A stretch of DNA of 64,000 nucleotides from Odontocerum albicorne (lineage: Eukaryota > Arthropoda > Insecta > Trichoptera > Odontoceridae). The stretch is taken from NCBI GenBank assembly GCA_949825065.1, contig OX463838.1, forward strand, positions 806,001-870,000. Direction: 5' to 3'. This document shows positions 62,346 to 64,000 of this stretch, in pieces (the stretch's first letter is position 1; each line of letters opens with the position of its first letter). Below the pieces are notes generated by a model that worked only from the letters and a program-made list of their open reading frames with translations, did not search any database and was not told where the DNA came from. Position numbers and translations under genes: made by a program.

Positions 62346-62941
62346 CCCTTCCTTCCCTGTGATGTGTAACTAGTACACATTGCTTCTAAAAACTTTAATA
62401 TCTCTATAAATATAATAAATACTGGGTTCAGATTTTAGGTATTCCTCCGTAATACATTTACGCATTGAATGAAAAAAATAATATTAAGATTAATTAGCAC
62501 TTATCGGCCACATCAGAGATATTTTGTGAAAATCGGGAATAAATTCACCAATACAATCAAACGTGTGACGTAGGTATATTAATTCTAAAAAACCGCTATG
62601 GGTGAGAAGCGACGCTATTCGCGTCTCACTCTACTTCGGTATATGGGAACGCAACAAATAGAATCTCAGTTCGCTCGCTTCTCTCGCTTCAGTAGCTCTC
62701 TGGCATCCATTTGGTGGTCTCTTCACCCGTTTTGTGATCGTCGGCCGATATTTTTTTCATGTTTTCAGCAATTAAATTTCAATCATTATCACTTTTGACT
62801 TCAAATTTAATTAATTTAAGCGATTGGCAATGAATATTCTTATTTTTCCGATTTTAAATCGCTCATTTTTACATGCGTATTGATTTGTGTTGAATACACA
62901 GCACCGGAACGCGCGGATGTTTTAGCACAGGAAGGGAAAGG
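62346..62941. mobile_element. piggyBac-type MITE, copy 3
   Basis: Bounded by TTAA (62342-62345, 62942-62945). Left end CCCTTCCTTCCCTGTGATGT, right end CACAGGAAGGGAAAG G, so the termini are well preserved. 596 bp; colinear with copy 1 but lacking its TATAAAA segment. Confidence 0.85.
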
Positions 62942-62954
62942 TTAATAGAGAAGA

Positions 62955-63170
62955 ATGCAAGATCTTGAGCTTGGACCCGATATATATATGGATGAAGATA
63001 ATAACAAAAGCGATTCGACACACTCGTATGAACTGACACAGGAAAACAATCGAAACGGTCATCAGAGCTCCACTCCGTCCGTGCATGTAAGCAGAGACCG
63101 TTTGCTAACAGGCAAATCTCGGCATTTGCCTAAGGGCGCAAAGCCAAAGTGGGCGCCCAAAGATTCATAA
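62955..63170 (+). CDS. Unrecognised small ORF
   Basis: 71 codons, MQDLELGPDIYMDEDNNKSD onward: strongly hydrophilic, acidic first half and basic end (KGAKPKWAPKDS). It starts directly after the TTAA of the MITE. I recognise no domain. An acidic N-terminus is common in piggyBac transposases, but this is too little to call it one. Confidence 0.25.
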   Translation: MQDLELGPDIYMDEDNNKSDSTHSYELTQENNRNGHQSSTPSVHVSRDRLLTGKSRHLPKGAKPKWAPKDS

Positions 63171-63180
63171 ATAGATATGA

Positions 63181-63617
63181 ATACTATCGATGATCTTCCA
63201 AAACCATATCCTGTATTTTCGCTATGCTTTCTGGTGTTGATGCACTTTTTGGACGTCCTGAGCGTGGATCGTCTTCAACGCTTGTACGGCCACGCTTAAA
63301 CTCCAAAACCCATCGGTGAACGGTTGGAAATGAAGGAGAAGACTCCTTTAATACTTTCACCATCTTTGCACGGATCTCAGTAGCCGATAAACCTTCTAAA
63401 ACAAAGAATTTAATCACTGCACGATATTCGGATTTTTCCATTGTTAAATAATACACTGACACGTCAACTTCAAATGGCTTGTAAACAAAGAATGAATTGA
63501 CAGATCGAAATGAAATTTTGAGTACGTTCTTATGAAAGATGAAATATTAAAATGGCGTAGAAATTTTGGTTTTTCTACTGCTCCATAGATGTCACTTTCA
63601 AAACTTTTTGACTAACC
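63181..63617 (-). mobile_element. Mariner element, family F, 5' half
   Basis: Terminal sequence AAAACTTTTTGACTAACC next to TA (63618-63619) is the 5' terminus on the minus strand. The coding part stops at about 63184, so everything from the catalytic domain on is missing. Confidence 0.75.
63184..63462 (-). pseudogene. Mariner transposase N-terminal domain, family F
   Basis: 92 codons with probable native start MEKSEYRAVIKFFVLEGLSA at 63441 (a further ATG lies 21 bases upstream). First helix-turn-helix with ATEIRAKMVKVL..SSPSFP and VHRWVLEFKRGRTSVEDDPR, then the linker SGRPKSASTPESI and the first residues of the second helix-turn-helix (IAKIQDMVLEDHR), where it breaks off. The intact N-terminus could still bind the element's ends, but there is no catalytic domain. 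Confidence 0.75.
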
Positions 63618-63932
63618 TATTAATGCCTTATGTAATAATGCGTTCACTTCAGTTGATATTTAAAATCATATTGTGCAATACTACAGCTTAGCTAACTAAT
63701 TATTAACGAAAAAATAGTAACAGTTCACCTAAATAGTTATAATATATTACTTTATTTATACACACCATTAACAAACTATTCTGTGGAACGAAGATTTTCA
63801 TTGTTCAAACAATTAAAAACATGTTTAAGAAACAGGCCAAAACAATTAGCAACATAACCAATAGAATCAGTTAATATGGACTAGAATGACATCGTAGATG
63901 CATTTGCGAAGAAATCAAGACGTAAACTGTAA
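63618..63932 (+). pseudogene. Possible hAT-like transposase C-terminal fragment
   Basis: Near 63760-63830 the plus strand reads TNYSVERRFSLFKQLKTCLR, NRPKQLAT then a stop, resembling the VERSFS..K..L..R block of hAT dimerisation domains. The match is short and I would not rely on it. The rest of the stretch is AT-rich and unassigned. Confidence 0.35.
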
Positions 63933-64000
63933 GGCTAAGGCCACACCAAAGTGCTTCGCTAGGTGTTACGTGACAAATAGACTAGGTGACTTCATCCTTG
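63933..64000 (-). mobile_element. Harbinger-type element, copy 4 (cut by window end)
   Basis: GGCTAAGGCCACACCAAAGT preceded by TAA (63930-63932), then CTAGGTGACTTCATCCTTG, parallels the start of 54681-55203. It runs off the window. Confidence 0.75.

Overview
The window looks like intergenic, repeat-packed DNA of an arthropod, most likely an insect. The evidence is the mix of elements: mariner and Tigger-type DNA transposons, piggyBac-, hAT- and Harbinger-type MITEs, a CsRn1-like Gypsy retrotransposon, Penelope-like elements, many degraded RTE-like non-LTR retrotransposon tails, and a tRNA-derived SINE family. Short (TAGGTTAGGTTA) blocks, common in insect genomes, also occur. I cannot name the order or species. 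No convincing multi-exon host gene, tRNA, rRNA or CRISPR array was found. The only intact protein-coding genes I can support are the gag and pol of the Gypsy element.

Layout. 1-8.6 kb: RTE remnants, a foldback family, a Tigger-like element, two mariners, MITEs and SINE heads. 8.67-11.3 kb: a 158-bp satellite (7 copies), an inverted repeat and a 66-72-bp satellite (11 copies). 11.3-19.6 kb: an unrecognised ORF, a deleted mariner, SINEs, and Harbinger-, piggyBac- and Tigger-type MITEs. 19.8-26.9 kb: a 107-bp satellite derived from a SINE, interrupted by a complete Gypsy element (22188-26823) with matching 353-bp LTRs and a 4-bp target duplication. 27-36.8 kb: a 93-bp minisatellite, a hAT MITE with a perfect 8-bp duplication, an inverted pair of Penelope termini, a full-length dead mariner, a reverse transcriptase fragment, another mariner and a 50-bp satellite abutting a non-LTR tail. 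36.8-50.5 kb: more RTE and mariner pieces, a second copy of the 1288-bp mariner inserted inside an RTE reverse transcriptase reading frame, a second Tigger-like element, a Harbinger-type element carrying a MADF-like exon, and a 59-bp perfect palindrome. 50.5-64 kb: a pogo-like element, hAT remnants, a second Harbinger/MADF element, a Penelope endonuclease remnant, an extremely AT-rich block next to a GC-rich block, a third piggyBac MITE, half a mariner and the start of a fourth Harbinger-type copy.

How it fits together. Nested insertions give relative ages: Gypsy sits in the SINE satellite, mariner in RTE, mariner in a 31-bp tandem repeat, and a hAT MITE in RTE. Most autonomous genes are broken, yet some non-autonomous copies share the same lesions or have clean target duplications, so they were probably moved by transposases supplied elsewhere. 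The most unusual items are the SINE-to-satellite conversion, the foldback elements carrying a MADF exon with an intact splice donor, and the paired Penelope termini with a hammerhead-like core.
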